Source: Tragulus kanchil | Lineage: Eukaryota > Chordata > Mammalia > Artiodactyla > Tragulidae | Assembly (NCBI GenBank): GCA_022376925.1 | Contig: JAIOJX010000025.1 | Span: 144,915,301 to 144,979,300 of the forward strand | Direction: 5' to 3' | DNA: 64,000 nucleotides | In this document: positions 12,175 through 23,776 of the stretch, one piece after another | Layout of the letters: each line of letters starts with the position of its first letter | How positions within the stretch are numbered: position 1 is the stretch's first letter | The notes under the pieces: model-generated | What the model saw: only the letters and a program-made list of their open reading frames with translations | Databases searched by the model: none | Told to the model about the DNA's origin: nothing | Translations under genes and position numbers: made by a program

Positions 12175-13147
12175 ATTCATGGGAAATACATTTTTCGAAA
12201 AAGGATGCTAAGTGTCATCTCCATGATGTCATAACCTATTTTGTAGATAGTCATATTGATATATAAATTTATATTGCTTTGAGACAACCAGGCAATCATA
12301 CTTCCTTCTGTAGCTAAAACAGTCTTAAACATATGATGTATTCTAGTTGACAATATACACACGAAATTAGCCATTTTCTAACTTAATAAGTTTATTTACC
12401 ATTGGAGAGTGGAGGTGAATTCACTGTCACCTGAACATTGGCTGGGGATAATTTTATTTTCCCAAAGGTAAGAATGTAAGTGGATGAATTATTACAGCAT
12501 GTGATCTTTAGTGTTTTTCTATTGTAGACCCCACTGTCATTATTTTACTTCAGTCCATTGATTTTCTATTCAGGGAGTGGTAGCGGTGTTGTACACTATG
12601 CATTATAGTCACCTGAGCACGTGAAGATTCCAAAACGACCTCATCCTCCAGAGTTTCACCTGTTGAGAATTATTATGGTTGACTCACTTTTTCTGATGGA
12701 AGTGTGTCTTCCTGTGCATGTTTGGAGACTGAAATGTGGAAGATTGATTGAGCCTCCCAACATCACTTGCCTATCATTTTGCAGCAACTGATTCATGTCC
12801 CAACTTTATCTCAACAGACTTCTCAACACCTTCTTTTGCACTGTCAGTCTGTCCTCCACAAAGCTAACAGATAATTCTAAAACTCAAAATAATAACTTAA
12901 ATCCTATAGTTTTTCTTGATTCCCCATTGCTTTTATGATGCACCATATGAGACCTATCATGAGAAATATGACCTCAATATGTAGTCTGCATCATAAACAA
13001 TGTTTTCGTAATTCATCTAGATTTATATGTAAATAAAATATTTAGATTCTAAAAAGTGTTAATTTAAGCTTAAGTTTTAAATAATGGATTTTAAATATAT
13101 AGAAAAGCTAAAATAATCCCCTGATAATGATCAGGACATTCTCATGT

Positions 13148-13254
13148 TCATGCTTAGTTGCTCAGTCATATCCAGTGCTTTGCCACCCCATGGACTGTAG
13201 CCTGCCATGTGCCTCTATCCTGAAAGCAAGAATACTGGACTGAGATGCCATTTT
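13148..13254 (-). mobile_element. Bov-A2/BovB-tail fragment, duplicate
   Basis: The same fragment as 12068-12174, displaced by 1080 bases in tandem duplication 5. Confidence 0.82.
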
Positions 13255-13608
13255 ATTCATGGGAAATACATTTTTCGAAAAAGGATGCTAAGTGTCATCT
13301 CCATGATGTCATAACCTATTTTGTAGATAGTCATATTGATATATAAATTTATATTGCTTTGAGACAACCAGGCAATCATACTTCCTTCTGTAGCTAAAAC
13401 AGTCTTAAACATATGATGTATTCTAGTTGACAATATACACACGAAATTAGCCATTTTTCTAACTTAATAAGTTTATTTACCATTGGAGAGTGGAGGTGAA
13501 TTCACTGTCACCTGAACATTGGCTGGGGATAATTTTATTTTCCCAAAGGTAAGAATGTAAGTGGATGAATTATTACAGCATGTGATCTTTAGTGTTTTTC
13601 TATTGTAG

Positions 13609-13984
13609 AGGTTTATAACTTTGTGATGTCCTTTACTAACATATTCAACACAGGAAGGAAATTTCTGCTTGTAATACCTTCCAAAAAGACCAAATTGGTT
13701 AATTTTAAAACTAATTAATCTAAAAAAGGGAATACCTGTCTCTTCTTAATAGTAAATGTGATGTTTTCCTATGAATTCCATTTGAGATAATGCAAATCTG
13801 GGTTGCCATGATTCATTTCTAGTTGTCTATTTCTTCCAATTTGAAACAAATGAAAGCTTCCTGTTACTGAGGTTCCTGGAAAGGAAAGACAAGTGATTGT
13901 TCACTTGCATGTGGAGATATTCTTAGTGAAGAGGAACTCAAATGCACTTGGCGATGATTGACTGACTTAAAAGAATAAGGTAGC
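13609..13984. other. Single-copy stretch
   Basis: No gene or repeat recognised. It lies between duplications 5 and 6. Confidence 0.5.
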
Positions 13985-14553
13985 AGAGTTTAAGAGACAC
14001 TCGCTCATTTGTAAGTCATAGACTGTAAATGAGAAAAGCCATTAGGTGATGGCTCCTTCAGTTTTCTGTCATGTTTGCTTGTGAACTAATGACCGTTTTG
14101 AGCATAGATCTTAACTGAAAATTTTTCTAAAGAAAGTCACTCATCACTGTTGCATTCACAATTACTTCCACACGAATAACTTTTTATCACTTAACCTCTT
14201 TTCATGCCTAAGCAGCTCAAAAAATTCCTATGCAAGAAATACATTTTACATGAATGTTTTTATGTCAGGCCACTGAGGAGAAATTGAAGAACTATTCATT
14301 GGACTTTTCTGTATATCAAATAGAAACAATAATAATTATTTTCTAAAACTGAAAATAAAAATCAGTGTGAGCTCAACCTAGATTTAAAAAGAATGGATCA
14401 AGAATGACTAGAGAGCAACTACTGATTAGAATTTTTCAGTTTCTTTTTCATATGTGACCTTGAGGAAATCATTTGAACTCATTCTTGTTTAACTATGACT
14501 GCAGAATACATACATTATGTAAATTTTGAAAATATAATATAGAAACATAAAAT

Positions 14554-14687
14554 GAATCACTTTTTCAGCTTATCAACTACTATCTGCAAATGAATACTTT
14601 TCAGCTACTCACAGTAAATAGGAGTCACTTTTCCAGCTTATCAACTAATTTCTTCAAAGGAACACTTTTCAGCTATTCATGGGGGTT
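14554..14687. repeat. Old diverged tandem repeat, two units of 68 and about 66 bp
   Basis: Unit 1 starts at 14554 and unit 2 at 14622. Both have the order 'cagcttatcaacta', then 'acttttcagcta', then 'ttca/ctca', with many substitutions. This is a genuine old local duplication, unlike the near-identical 1.1-kb copies. Confidence 0.85.
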
Positions 14688-15734
14688 CTCATTGTTTCAT
14701 AGGAGTATACTTAGTTGAGACAAAAACCAAAGATTCTTTTGGGGAAAGGATTTTTTTTTTAAGTTCACCCACTCAAAAGATTATTTGGTGACCTTTTTGG
14801 AAAATAGATCCTGAATCTCTTCCTGCTTATGTCTCTTATCCCATGCCCCATGTCTTATTTCTTGCAGTTAGCACTCAGAACAATGATGCCTGTGCCCCTG
14901 TGCTATTTCATGTAAATGAGCTTCCCTACATGCTGCTACCTTGATGCTGCCTTTCTTCACTCAAGACGCAAATTCCTCTGTATCTTTGGAGATTGGGACG
15001 TTCATAGAATTAATCACTCAAATTGGGACCCTTAGAAGAAAAGGGCTAGCAAGACAGGAAGTGTGAAAATAGATGTTAAAGCGGTATGGTCCCATTACTT
15101 ACAAGCCATCTGAAACATTATGTGATGGTTCTCCAAATAGAAAGTGTTTTTGGTACCTCCATTACAGAGTAAGAGACACTCGCTCATTTGTAAGTCATAG
15201 ACTGTAAATGAGAAAAGCCATTAGGTGATGGCTCCTTCAGTTTTCTGTCATGTTTGCTTGTGAACTAATGACCGTTTTGAGCATAGATCTTAACTGAAAA
15301 TTTTTCTAAAGAAAGTCACTCATCACTGTTGCATTCACAATTACTTCCACACGAATAACTTTTTATCACTTAACCTCTTTTCATGCCTAAGCAGCTCAAA
15401 AAATTCCTATGCAAGAAATACATTTTACATGAATGTTTTTATGTCAGGCCACTGAGGAGAAATTGAAGAACTATTCATTGGACTTTTCTGTATATCAAAT
15501 AGAAACAATAATAATTATTTTCTAAAACTGAAAATAAAAATCAGTGTGAGCTCAACCTAGATTTAAAAAGAATGGATCAAGAATGACTAGAGAGCAACTA
15601 CTGATTAGAATTTTTCAGTTTCTTTTTTTCATATGTGACCTTGAGGAAATCATTTGAACTCATTCTTGTTTAACTATGACTGCAGAATACATACATTATG
15701 TAAATTTTGAAAATATAATATAGAAACATAAAAT

Positions 15735-15870
15735 GAATCACTTTTTCAGCTTATCAACTACTATCTGCAAATGAATACTTTTCAGCTACTCACAGTAAAT
15801 AGGAGTCACTTTTCCAGCTTATCAACTAATTTCTTCAAAGGAACACTTTTCAGCTATTCATGGGGGTTCT
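15735..15870. repeat. 68-bp tandem repeat, duplicate
   Basis: The same two-unit array as 14554-14687, displaced by 1181 bases. Confidence 0.85.
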
Positions 15871-16381
15871 CATTGTTTCATAGGAGTATACTTAGTTGAG
15901 ACAAAAACCAAAGATTCTTTTGGGGAAAGGATTTTTTTTTTAAGTTCACCCACTCAAAAGATTATTTGGTGACCTTTTTGGAAAATAGATCCTGAATCTC
16001 TTCCTGCTTATGTCTCTTATCCCATGCCCCATGTCTTATTTCTTGCAGTTAGCACTCAGAACAATGATGCCTGTGCCCCTGTGCTATTTCATGTAAATGA
16101 GCTTCCCTACATGCTGCTACCTTGATGCTGCCTTTCTTCACTCAAGACGCAAATTCCTCTGTATCTTTGGAGATTGGGACGTTCATAGAATTAATCACTC
16201 AAATTGGGACCCTTAGAAGAAAAGGGCTAGCAAGACAGGAAGTGTGAAAATAGATGTTAAAGCGGTATGGTCCCATTACTTACAAGCCATCTGAAACATT
16301 ATGTGATGGTTTCTCTCCAAATAGAAATGCTTGTTTTCAATTATTGCTGCTGTACCTCCATTATGACACTTAACACGTTAT

Positions 16382-16420
16382 GTTAGGTTGGCCAAAAGTT
16401 CATTCAGGGTTTTCCATAAC
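16382..16420 (+). mobile_element. Mariner-like terminal sequence
   Basis: 'ttaggttggccaaaagttc' followed by 'ttcagggttttccataac' matches the terminal inverted repeat of the ruminant mariner (mar1) family. I did not find the opposite end or transposase sequence nearby, so this is a lone end or a deleted copy. Confidence 0.65.
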
Positions 16421-17232
16421 TTCCTGTGAATAGTTTAAACATTAATCAATTTCCCATCCAAACAAAGCAAAAACAGATTTCAAAAGGAAAAAAATAAAGC
16501 AGTTTGTACCTCTTCTGGTGTTTTAGGTTTTATAATCAAATAGTTTGATTTGTGGTCGAGTATTTTTCCCCTATTTTTAAAAGGTCAGCAGTTAACAACC
16601 TTCCGTTTTCTTTTTTCTTCTTTCAGGCTGGCCTTACCTTTTCTTCTCAAATACGCGCACTTTGCTTTTCCAAAGAATTAAAAGGATTTCTCAAAAGCTC
16701 CTGCCTTTTTTTTCTTAATGGCCAATTCAAATGAGATTTGTAGTAATTTCCTTCTTTCAGGTGTTTGATAGTTTTTCATACACATAGAATTCAAGCGGTG
16801 TAAATTTAGAACAGAAGACAATCAGAATTTGGGATAGAACTCTCTTATCTAAGAAACATATTCAGACTTTATGACACATAATGAAGAGTGTTTTAAAGTA
16901 TCAATGGTTTAATTTTAGACCAATGTTAAGTACACTACAAAAAGGGGTATCTAAATTAAAGTCCTTAATTTTAATTTAAAGTTACTACAAATTTGAGGCA
17001 TAGTAAATGGGGCAAAAATTTAAACTGAGACTTGATTGCCTCATTTGTTAAACAGTGATAACCAGACCAATTACTGTATTGATTAGTTTGAAGGATAAAA
17101 ATAGGTTTATAAAATCCTTAAAAGAGAATTTAGCACAAAGTTGAATAGTCAACAAATATCGGCAACAATATCATTTTTTTAAAATCATCTTTTGTAATAG
17201 TTTGTCATTACCCAAACCAATTGATAATTCAA
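16421..17232. other. AT-rich single-copy stretch
   Basis: No element recognised apart from the possible mariner end just upstream. It may include degraded mariner interior, but I cannot show that. Confidence 0.45.
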
Positions 17233-17244
17233 GAAAAAGCCTGA

Positions 17245-17510
17245 GGGCTTCCCCTGGTGGTCCAGCGGGTAAGAACACCACCTTGCAGTGCAAGGGGCGC
17301 CGGTTCCATCCCTGGCCTGGGAAGATCCCGCATGCAGTGGAGCGGCTGGACTGATGTTTCCAATTCTGCGACAACAGAGGCCACCGCGATGGGAGGCCCA
17401 CAGGAGCCAAAGAACATAGATGGATGAAAATAGATAAATGAAAGACCAATAGAAGTGGCCCACCTGTCCCCCCACCCCACCCCTCAAAAGATAAATAAAT
17501 TTAAAAAAAT
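17245..17510 (+). mobile_element. Bov-tA SINE, full length, with target-site duplications
   Basis: It has a tRNA-Glu-like head ('gggcttcccctggtggtcc', 'gcgccggttccatccc'), the body 'gcggctggactgatg', 'gaggccaccgcgatgggagg' and 'gaccaatagaagtggccc', and an A-rich tail. It is flanked by the perfect 12-base direct repeat 'gaaaaagcctga' at 17233-17244 and 17511-17522. Three minus-strand open frames here are SINE shadows. Confidence 0.96.
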
Positions 17511-17764
17511 GAAAAAGCCTGAATATTTAAACAAATATTGATGCTATCAAGGAGAAATCCAAAACATATATTCCTTTTTAGATTAAATTTGACTGTCATG
17601 TCTATGGATGGTCAGTTCCTATCATCTTCCAATCACCAAGCTAAACTGCCCCTCTGCTCAGATGGGTTTAATGAACAGTAATAATACTGTGTCCTTTCTC
17701 TCAGAGGAAACAAACGTGATATAGTTATGATGCAAACAGTGATGAAGACAAAAGTATAACATTC

Positions 17765-17995
17765 AAGTCTTATGTGGGAGGCACTTTGTTCATATTTATT
17801 ATTTTTTTTTTAACTCTCACCACAGTCTATGATTATGGGATTGCTATTGTTTGCTTTGTGTAGATGAAATTGACACTAAAAGGATAATATGCTCAAATCC
17901 CCAGAATCAGAATCCACAAGTGATATTCCTGTATGAGTACCCACAGGTCTTATGTCTCTAATCTGTATTCTTAACCATGGAGCTACACTGCCTCA
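17765..17995 (-). mobile_element. MIR SINE relic, nearly full length
   Basis: The plus strand reads as reverse MIR: 'gcactttgttcatatttatt', 'ctcaccacagtctatga', 'gtagatgaaattgacac', then 'ttcttaaccatggagctaca' and 'ctgcctcac' at the tRNA-derived end. Confidence 0.8.
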
Positions 17996-18299
17996 CTACT
18001 CAAAATCCAGGTGTTCTGGGATATGTGACTTGGATTAGAGTTGGAGAAACATATCTCACTCAGCCTTGTAAGTAACGTCTAGCAAAAATTAAGCTTCGTC
18101 ACCCATGCAGTGACAGTGAGCTAGGGAGTGCAAACAAAAATGGATATGTATTTGTTTTAAAAAATTTGTTTAGAACAGTTGAAGCAAGATGTGTGCTATC
18201 AACATGAGATTCAATAGGAATGATTGTTGGATGGGATATTGAGTGACACTTTCAAGACTGAGCAACTTTTCAAAATTTATTAGCTGATTATTTTCATAT

Positions 18300-18482
18300 T
18301 CAGTTCAGTTGCTCGCTCATGTCTGACTCTGTGACTCCATGGACTGCAGCATGCCAGACTTCCCTGTACCTCACCATCTCCCAGAACTTGCTCACACTCA
18401 TGTCCATTGAGTCAATTATGCCATCCACCTATCTCATCCTCTCTCATCCCCTTCTCCTTCTGCCTTCAATTCTACTGCAGGG
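18300..18482 (-). mobile_element. BovB LINE 3' end fragment
   Basis: The plus strand begins with 'cagttcagttgctcgctca', the reverse of the BovB 3' tail. 'gactccatggactgcagca', 'gtccattgagtcaattatgc' and 'ccatctcatcctc'-type blocks follow. It is strongly 5'-truncated. A 75-codon plus-strand frame at 18319-18546 is a shadow of it. Confidence 0.88.
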
Positions 18483-18975
18483 AGTCCCTTCTTCTCTGTA
18501 CCATTGTTTTGGCTATTTCTCAATAAGAAGAGTGGCATTTAGATAAGAATAGTTCATAAAGTTTACAATGTCAGCTGAGATAAATTCAGGTCAGAAAACA
18601 TTAGTATCTTGTCATCGGTGTGTTGAAAATGCCCCAGAATTGAGATAATGACAAGAGAAGCTCAAGATAGAACTAGAAACCCTTCATATCGCTGTGATGA
18701 GTAACAATGCACAGTCAAGAAGTTCCCCTGGAGTTATCTTAAAATATAACAGAAGATACTTGTTTAAACATTGTTCATCATTTTCTTATAATGTAATTTC
18801 CTTTAATGGGTTATGAACATCTAGGCTTGGACTAAACTCCTCTTGAGCCAGTTGAAGACCATTAAGCTTAGTTATAAGAAAGGTTTTCATGAAAATGGTC
18901 CTTCCATGTGTATAATATTTTCTAAATAATATGACAATAATATTCTGGATATCTACTTTATGTTTTTCCTTTAGT
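18483..18975. other. Single-copy stretch
   Basis: No gene or repeat recognised. Confidence 0.5.
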
Positions 18976-19775
18976 TGGATACTTTATGGAAGATAAGTCA
19001 AATTACTTTTTTGTGACCAGCTTTAATTTTCTTTTATTTTCTCAGCCATTTTCTAGCACTGATGTCCTCCTTCATACCTGATGTATAGGACTCCTCTCAT
19101 ATAGAGTTAAGTGCAGAGTTTGATCAGATGAAAGAGATAGTGGAAAACCCACTAACCTCAGACCTTCTATGAAGTTAGCACAGTGTCACCTTTGATGTTC
19201 AGTTGCAAACGATTCAGCCCATCAATATTCAACATTGTTTTTCTAGTTTTAAAACTGTAGGTAAGACCTTATATTTTTTCTGCAGAGATAATCTGCTTGA
19301 GAATATGCTTATTTTCAGAAATAAGGTTAGTGATACATAGTTGGTATAGTTATCACTAAAGTAGAGGCTATGGATAATGGCTTTTGGAAGGTTTATGTGA
19401 TGTTTTTTTCTTGAGATGACATTTCTCTGAGCATTTAGAACATCAAGGCTATTTGAGTACAGCACCAGAACTTGATGTAAAATGCCAGTGGTAATACACA
19501 ATGATTTATTTATATGAAAACATGGAAGAAATTTTGAATTAAGTTGAGATGATTTGAGTTTTATTCATTCTGTAGCTATTATTTTTTAATAGATTCTCAC
19601 ATTCATCTCATGAAAATAAGTTGTTGAATTCTAGGATAAAGTGAAAAAGCATCATTCCTTTATTGGGATATTAGCTTCTTGTTACAAGTAGACCCTTGAA
19701 CTGCTACATTCTAAGTCACTGTAGTGGTAAAGCACACAAAAAGAACAGATGTTTTGATACCTCATGGTATCATTA

Positions 19776-19982
19776 TGGTGGTGGTGGTTTAGTTGCTGAA
19801 TTGTATCTGACTCTATTGTATTGTATCTGGACTGTAGCCCACCAGGTTCCTCTGTCCATTGGATGCAAGAATAATGGAGTAGGTTGCCATTTTCTTCTTC
19901 AAGGGATCTTCCCAGCCCAGAGATTAAACCCTCATCTGCATTGCAGGCGGTTTCTTTACCAGCTGAGCCACCAGAGAAGCGC
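19776..19982 (-). mobile_element. Bov-A2 SINE, first of three copies
   Basis: The plus strand shows the reverse of Bov-A2, from 'ggtggtggtttagttgctg' through 'ggactgtagcccaccaggtt', 'gatcttcccagcccagagat' and 'ctgcattgcaggcgg' to 'agctgagccaccagagaagc'. The 96-codon plus-strand frame is a shadow. Confidence 0.92.
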
Positions 19983-20874
19983 TTGATATCAAGGCATCAA
20001 TTACTTGTTCTATACTGAAGGAGGATACAGTAACAACCCTAGCATTCCTATATATTAGCAGCTCATACCCATATTTGCGTATCTCCCAATGGATACTTTA
20101 TGGAAGATAAGTCAAATTACTTTTTGTGACCAGCTTTAATTTTCTTTTTTTTAGACACTGATGTCCTCCTTCATACCTGATGTATAGGACTCCTCTCATA
20201 TAGAGTTAAGTGCAGAGTTTGATCAGATGAAAGAGATAGTGGAAAACCCACTAACCTCAGACCTTCTATGAAGTTAGCACAGTGTCACCTTTGATGTTCA
20301 GTTGCAAACGATTCAGCCCATCAATATTCAACATTGTTTTTCTAGTTTTAAAACTGTAGGTAAGACCTTATATTTTTTCTGCAGAGATAATCTGCTTGAG
20401 AATATGCTTATTTTCAGAAATAAGGTTAGTGATACATAGTTGGTATAGTTATCACTAAAGTAGAGGCTATGGATAATGGCTTTTGGAAGGTTTATGTGAT
20501 GTTTTTTTCTTGAGATGACATTTCTCTGAGCATTTAGAACATCAAGGCTATTTGAGTACAGCACCAGAACTTGATGTAAAATGCCAGTGGTAATACACAA
20601 TGATTTATTTATATGAAAACATGGAAGAAATTTTGAATTAAGTTGAGATGATTTGAGTTTTATTCATTCTGTAGCTATTATTTTTTAATAGATTCTCACA
20701 TTCATCTCATGAAAATAAGTTGTTGAATTCTAGGATAAAGTGAAAAAGCATCATTCCTTTATTGGGATATTAGCTTCTTGTTACAAGTAGACCCTTGAAC
20801 TGCTACATTCTAAGTCACTGTAGTGGTAAAGCACACAAAAAGAACAGATGTTTTGATACCTCATGGTATCATTA

Positions 20875-21081
20875 TGGTGGTGGTGGTTTAGTTGCTGAAT
20901 TGTATCTGACTCTATTGTATTGTATCTGGACTGTAGCCCACCAGGTTCCTCTGTCCATTGGATGCAAGAATAATGGAGTAGGTTGCCATTTTCTTCTTCA
21001 AGGGATCTTCCCAGCCCAGAGATTAAACCCTCATCTGCATTGCAGGCGGTTTCTTTACCAGCTGAGCCACCAGAGAAGCGC
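20875..21081 (-). mobile_element. Bov-A2 SINE, second copy
   Basis: The same element as 19776-19982, displaced by 1099 bases (duplication 7). It is also the start of the duplication 8 unit. Confidence 0.92.
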
Positions 21082-21386
21082 TTGATATCAAGGCATCAAT
21101 TACTTGTTCTATACTGAAGGAGGATACAGTAACAACCCTAGCATTCCTATATATTAGCAGCTCATAGTAGGGTTTGTTAAGGATTTTGATTGATGCCTAG
21201 TGTCCCTAAAAACATTTACAAAATATAAATATAATTTGACATAGTTAATCTCCAGCAATGAATATGCTTCTTAATGAGTTCATGCTTTTCTATCAGTAAC
21301 ATATTAAGTGATTAAGCATTAACATATTAAATGATTAAGCTTAATTAAATGATTAAGCAATATATGGTATTTTAAAATTAATCAAT

Positions 21387-21583
21387 GGTTCCGATGGTAA
21401 AGAATCTGCCTGCAATGCCAGAGACCCGGGTTTAAGCTCAGGTCAAGAAGTTCCCTCAGTGAAGGGAATGGCAACTCACTCCAGTATTCTTGCCTGGGGA
21501 ATCCCAATGGACAGAAGAGACTGACAGGCTGCAGTCCATGGGGATCACAAAGAGACAGACAAGACTGAGTGACTAACACTTTC
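21387..21583 (+). mobile_element. Bov-A2 SINE
   Basis: 'ggttccgatggtaaagaatc' (head slightly truncated), 'tgcctgcaatgccagagacc', 'ccagtattcttgcctgggga' and 'ggctgcagtccatgggga' occur in Bov-A2 order. Confidence 0.92.
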
Positions 21584-22059
21584 AGTTTCTATTTTTTGTA
21601 GATATTTTCATCTGAAATTGCTAAGATGTTGTTCCTTTATTGCTAGTTAATAAGCACTTTAGGAACAGTGATAATGAGCAATTTTTAAAGACTTGTGTAT
21701 TAGCTCTCCTTATATTTACATTCAAAAAGTGATATATTAAGATGTGTTTGTTGAGCTATAGGTGGTTGAATTAATTAAACTAAAACTATTTTGGTAAGTT
21801 TTTGAATGTCCAAGTGCAAAATCCTGAAGTGATTAGCTTCCTTTTATAGGATGCACTCATTAAGGGAAGAAAATACTTCTGCTTCCCAGACACACAGGTA
21901 AATGTCTGCACACACAAGATGCTTTTATTTTAAAGTAAGAAAGACTCAATTCAGATTGGCTAAAGCTAATGTACGGAATTAGATGTCTGAGATACCTAGA
22001 CTTCTGAAGAGAGAGGCTTGTTTCAGACCTATTGGCCACCAGAAGTTTTTAATTCATTA

Positions 22060-22266
22060 TGGTGGTGGTGGTTTAGTTGCTGAATTGTATCTGACTCTAT
22101 TGTATTGTATCTGGACTGTAGCCCACCAGGTTCCTCTGTCCATTGGATGCAAGAATAATGGAGTAGGTTGCCATTTTCTTCTTCAAGGGATCTTCCCAGC
22201 CCAGAGATTAAACCCTCATCTGCATTGCAGGCGGTTTCTTTACCAGCTGAGCCACCAGAGAAGCGC
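22060..22266 (-). mobile_element. Bov-A2 SINE, third copy
   Basis: The same element again, 1185 bases further on (duplication 8). Three identical SINEs at 1.1-1.2 kb spacing come from the chained duplications, not three insertions. Confidence 0.92.
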
Positions 22267-22571
22267 TTGATATCAAGGCATCAATTACTTGTTCTATACT
22301 GAAGGAGGATACAGTAACAACCCTAGCATTCCTATATATTAGCAGCTCATAGTAGGGTTTGTTAAGGATTTTGATTGATGCCTAGTGTCCCTAAAAACAT
22401 TTACAAAATATAAATATAATTTGACATAGTTAATCTCCAGCAATGAATATGCTTCTTAATGAGTTCATGCTTTTCTATCAGTAACATATTAAGTGATTAA
22501 GCATTAACATATTAAATGATTAAGCTTAATTAAATGATTAAGCAATATATGGTATTTTAAAATTAATCAAT

Positions 22572-22768
22572 GGTTCCGATGGTAAAGAATCTGCCTGCAA
22601 TGCCAGAGACCCGGGTTTAAGCTCAGGTCAAGAAGTTCCCTCAGTGAAGGGAATGGCAACTCACTCCAGTATTCTTGCCTGGGGAATCCCAATGGACAGA
22701 AGAGACTGACAGGCTGCAGTCCATGGGGATCACAAAGAGACAGACAAGACTGAGTGACTAACACTTTC
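22572..22768 (+). mobile_element. Bov-A2 SINE, duplicate of 21387-21583
   Basis: Displaced by 1185 bases in tandem duplication 8. Confidence 0.92.
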
Positions 22769-23516
22769 AGTTTCTATTTTTTGTAGATATTTTCATCTGA
22801 AATTGCTAAGATGTTGTTCCTTTATTGCTAGTTAATAAGCACTTTAGGAACAGTGATAATGAGCAATTTTTAAAGACTTGTGTATTAGCTCTCCTTATAT
22901 TTACATTCAAAAAGTGATATATTAAGATGTGTTTGTTGAGCTATAGGTGGTTGAATTAATTAAACTAAAACTATTTTGGTAAGTTTTTGAATGTCCAAGT
23001 GCAAAATCCTGAAGTGATTAGCTTCCTTTTATAGGATGCACTCATTAAGGGAAGAAAATACTTCTGCTTCCCAGACACACAGGTAAATGTCTGCACACAC
23101 AAGATGCTTTTATTTTAAAGTAAGAAAGACTCAATTCAGATTGGCTAAAGCTAATGTATGGAATTAGATGTCTGAGATACCTAGACTTCTGAAGAGAGAG
23201 GCTTGTTTCAGACCTAAAAAGGAAGTGTTCATGTCTGTTTTCAAGGCTCTGTCTCACTCGTTCCTAAGCTCAGCTTGCTTCCGATTGACACCTATTTCAG
23301 GTACACTTCTTACATGTGGCAACAAGTGATCACTGGCGTCTTCAGGCCTAAGTTTTTCATGGAGCTCCGGTTCTCATGGAAAGAACATTCTTTCTCTCTA
23401 TTAGCACTAGCAAGTTCCAAGAAAAAGCTTGATAGAATCTTCTGATATGTTTGATAGAACCGTCTGAGTAACCAAACCTGAATCATGAACTCACCTCAGA
23501 TTTTAGAGGATTCTGG

Positions 23517-23636
23517 TTGTGAGGAGGGCTTGGTTGCCCTACAGCAAGAGGGGGGTTAGTTCCCCAACCAGGTATCAAACCCATGCCCCCTGTGTTGGAA
23601 GGTGGCTTTATAACCGCTGGACTACTAGGGAAGCCC
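23517..23636 (-). mobile_element. CHR-type tRNA-Glu SINE
   Basis: The plus strand shows the reverse of a CHR/tRNA-Glu SINE head: 'ttagttccccaaccaggtat', 'aaacccatgccccctgtgtt' and 'ccgctggactactagggaag', ending in 'cccc'. It is diverged and probably one of the older cetartiodactyl CHR SINEs. Confidence 0.8.
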
Positions 23637-23645
23637 CAAGTCACG

Positions 23646-23776
23646 TAAGATTTTTAGTTGTGGTATTTTGGGCTCTTAATTGCAGCATATGGCATCTAGT
23701 TCCCTAAAGGAATCAAATCAGGGCCTTCTGCATTTGGAATGGTTGTCTTAGCCACTAGAGTGCCAGGGAAGTCCCA
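23646..23776 (-). mobile_element. Second CHR-type SINE in tandem
   Basis: A second reverse-oriented head follows directly: 'tctagttccctaaaggaatc', 'caaatcagggccttctgca', 'agccactagagtgccaggga' and 'agtccc'. It is more diverged than its neighbour. Confidence 0.75.

Larger units (their letters stand above)
11447..13608. repeat. Tandem duplication 5 (unit about 1081 bp), chained to duplication 4
   Basis: 11447-12527 is repeated as 12528-13608, with offset 1081 falling to 1080 after a G-run that shortens from 'aggggggtgg' to 'agggagtgg'. The first 300 bases also occur at 10313-10617, giving a second three-copy segment. Confidence 0.97.
13985..16362. repeat. Tandem duplication 6 (unit about 1180 bp)
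   Basis: 13985-15165 is repeated from 15166 to about 16362. The final 45 bases of the first unit (after 'ctccaaatagaaa' at 15131) are a shortened version of 16315-16362. Both end in 'gtacctccatta', but about 20 internal bases are missing from the first. Offset is 1179 near the start and 1181 after an extended T-run. Confidence 0.96.
18976..21166. repeat. Tandem duplication 7 (unit about 1100-1114 bp)
   Basis: 18976 to about 20067 is repeated as 20090-21166. Offset is 1114 at the start and 1099 after a 15-base deletion in the second copy (19030-19060 against 20144-20156), which sits close to the junction. Bases 20068-20089 match neither side and act as a linker. Confidence 0.97.
20870..23215. 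repeat. Tandem duplication 8 (unit about 1185 bp), chained to duplication 7
   Basis: 20870 to about 22030 is repeated as 22055-23215. The linker 22031-22054 is not found at the matching place in the second copy, which reads 'gacctaaaaaggaagtg' instead of 'gacctattggccacc'. The two units carry both a minus-strand and a plus-strand Bov-A2. Confidence 0.97.

Noticed and set aside
17245..17330. tRNA gene at SINE heads
   Set aside because: Bov-tA, Bov-A2 and CHR heads are tRNA-derived, but they lack a foldable tRNA and sit in full SINE context.
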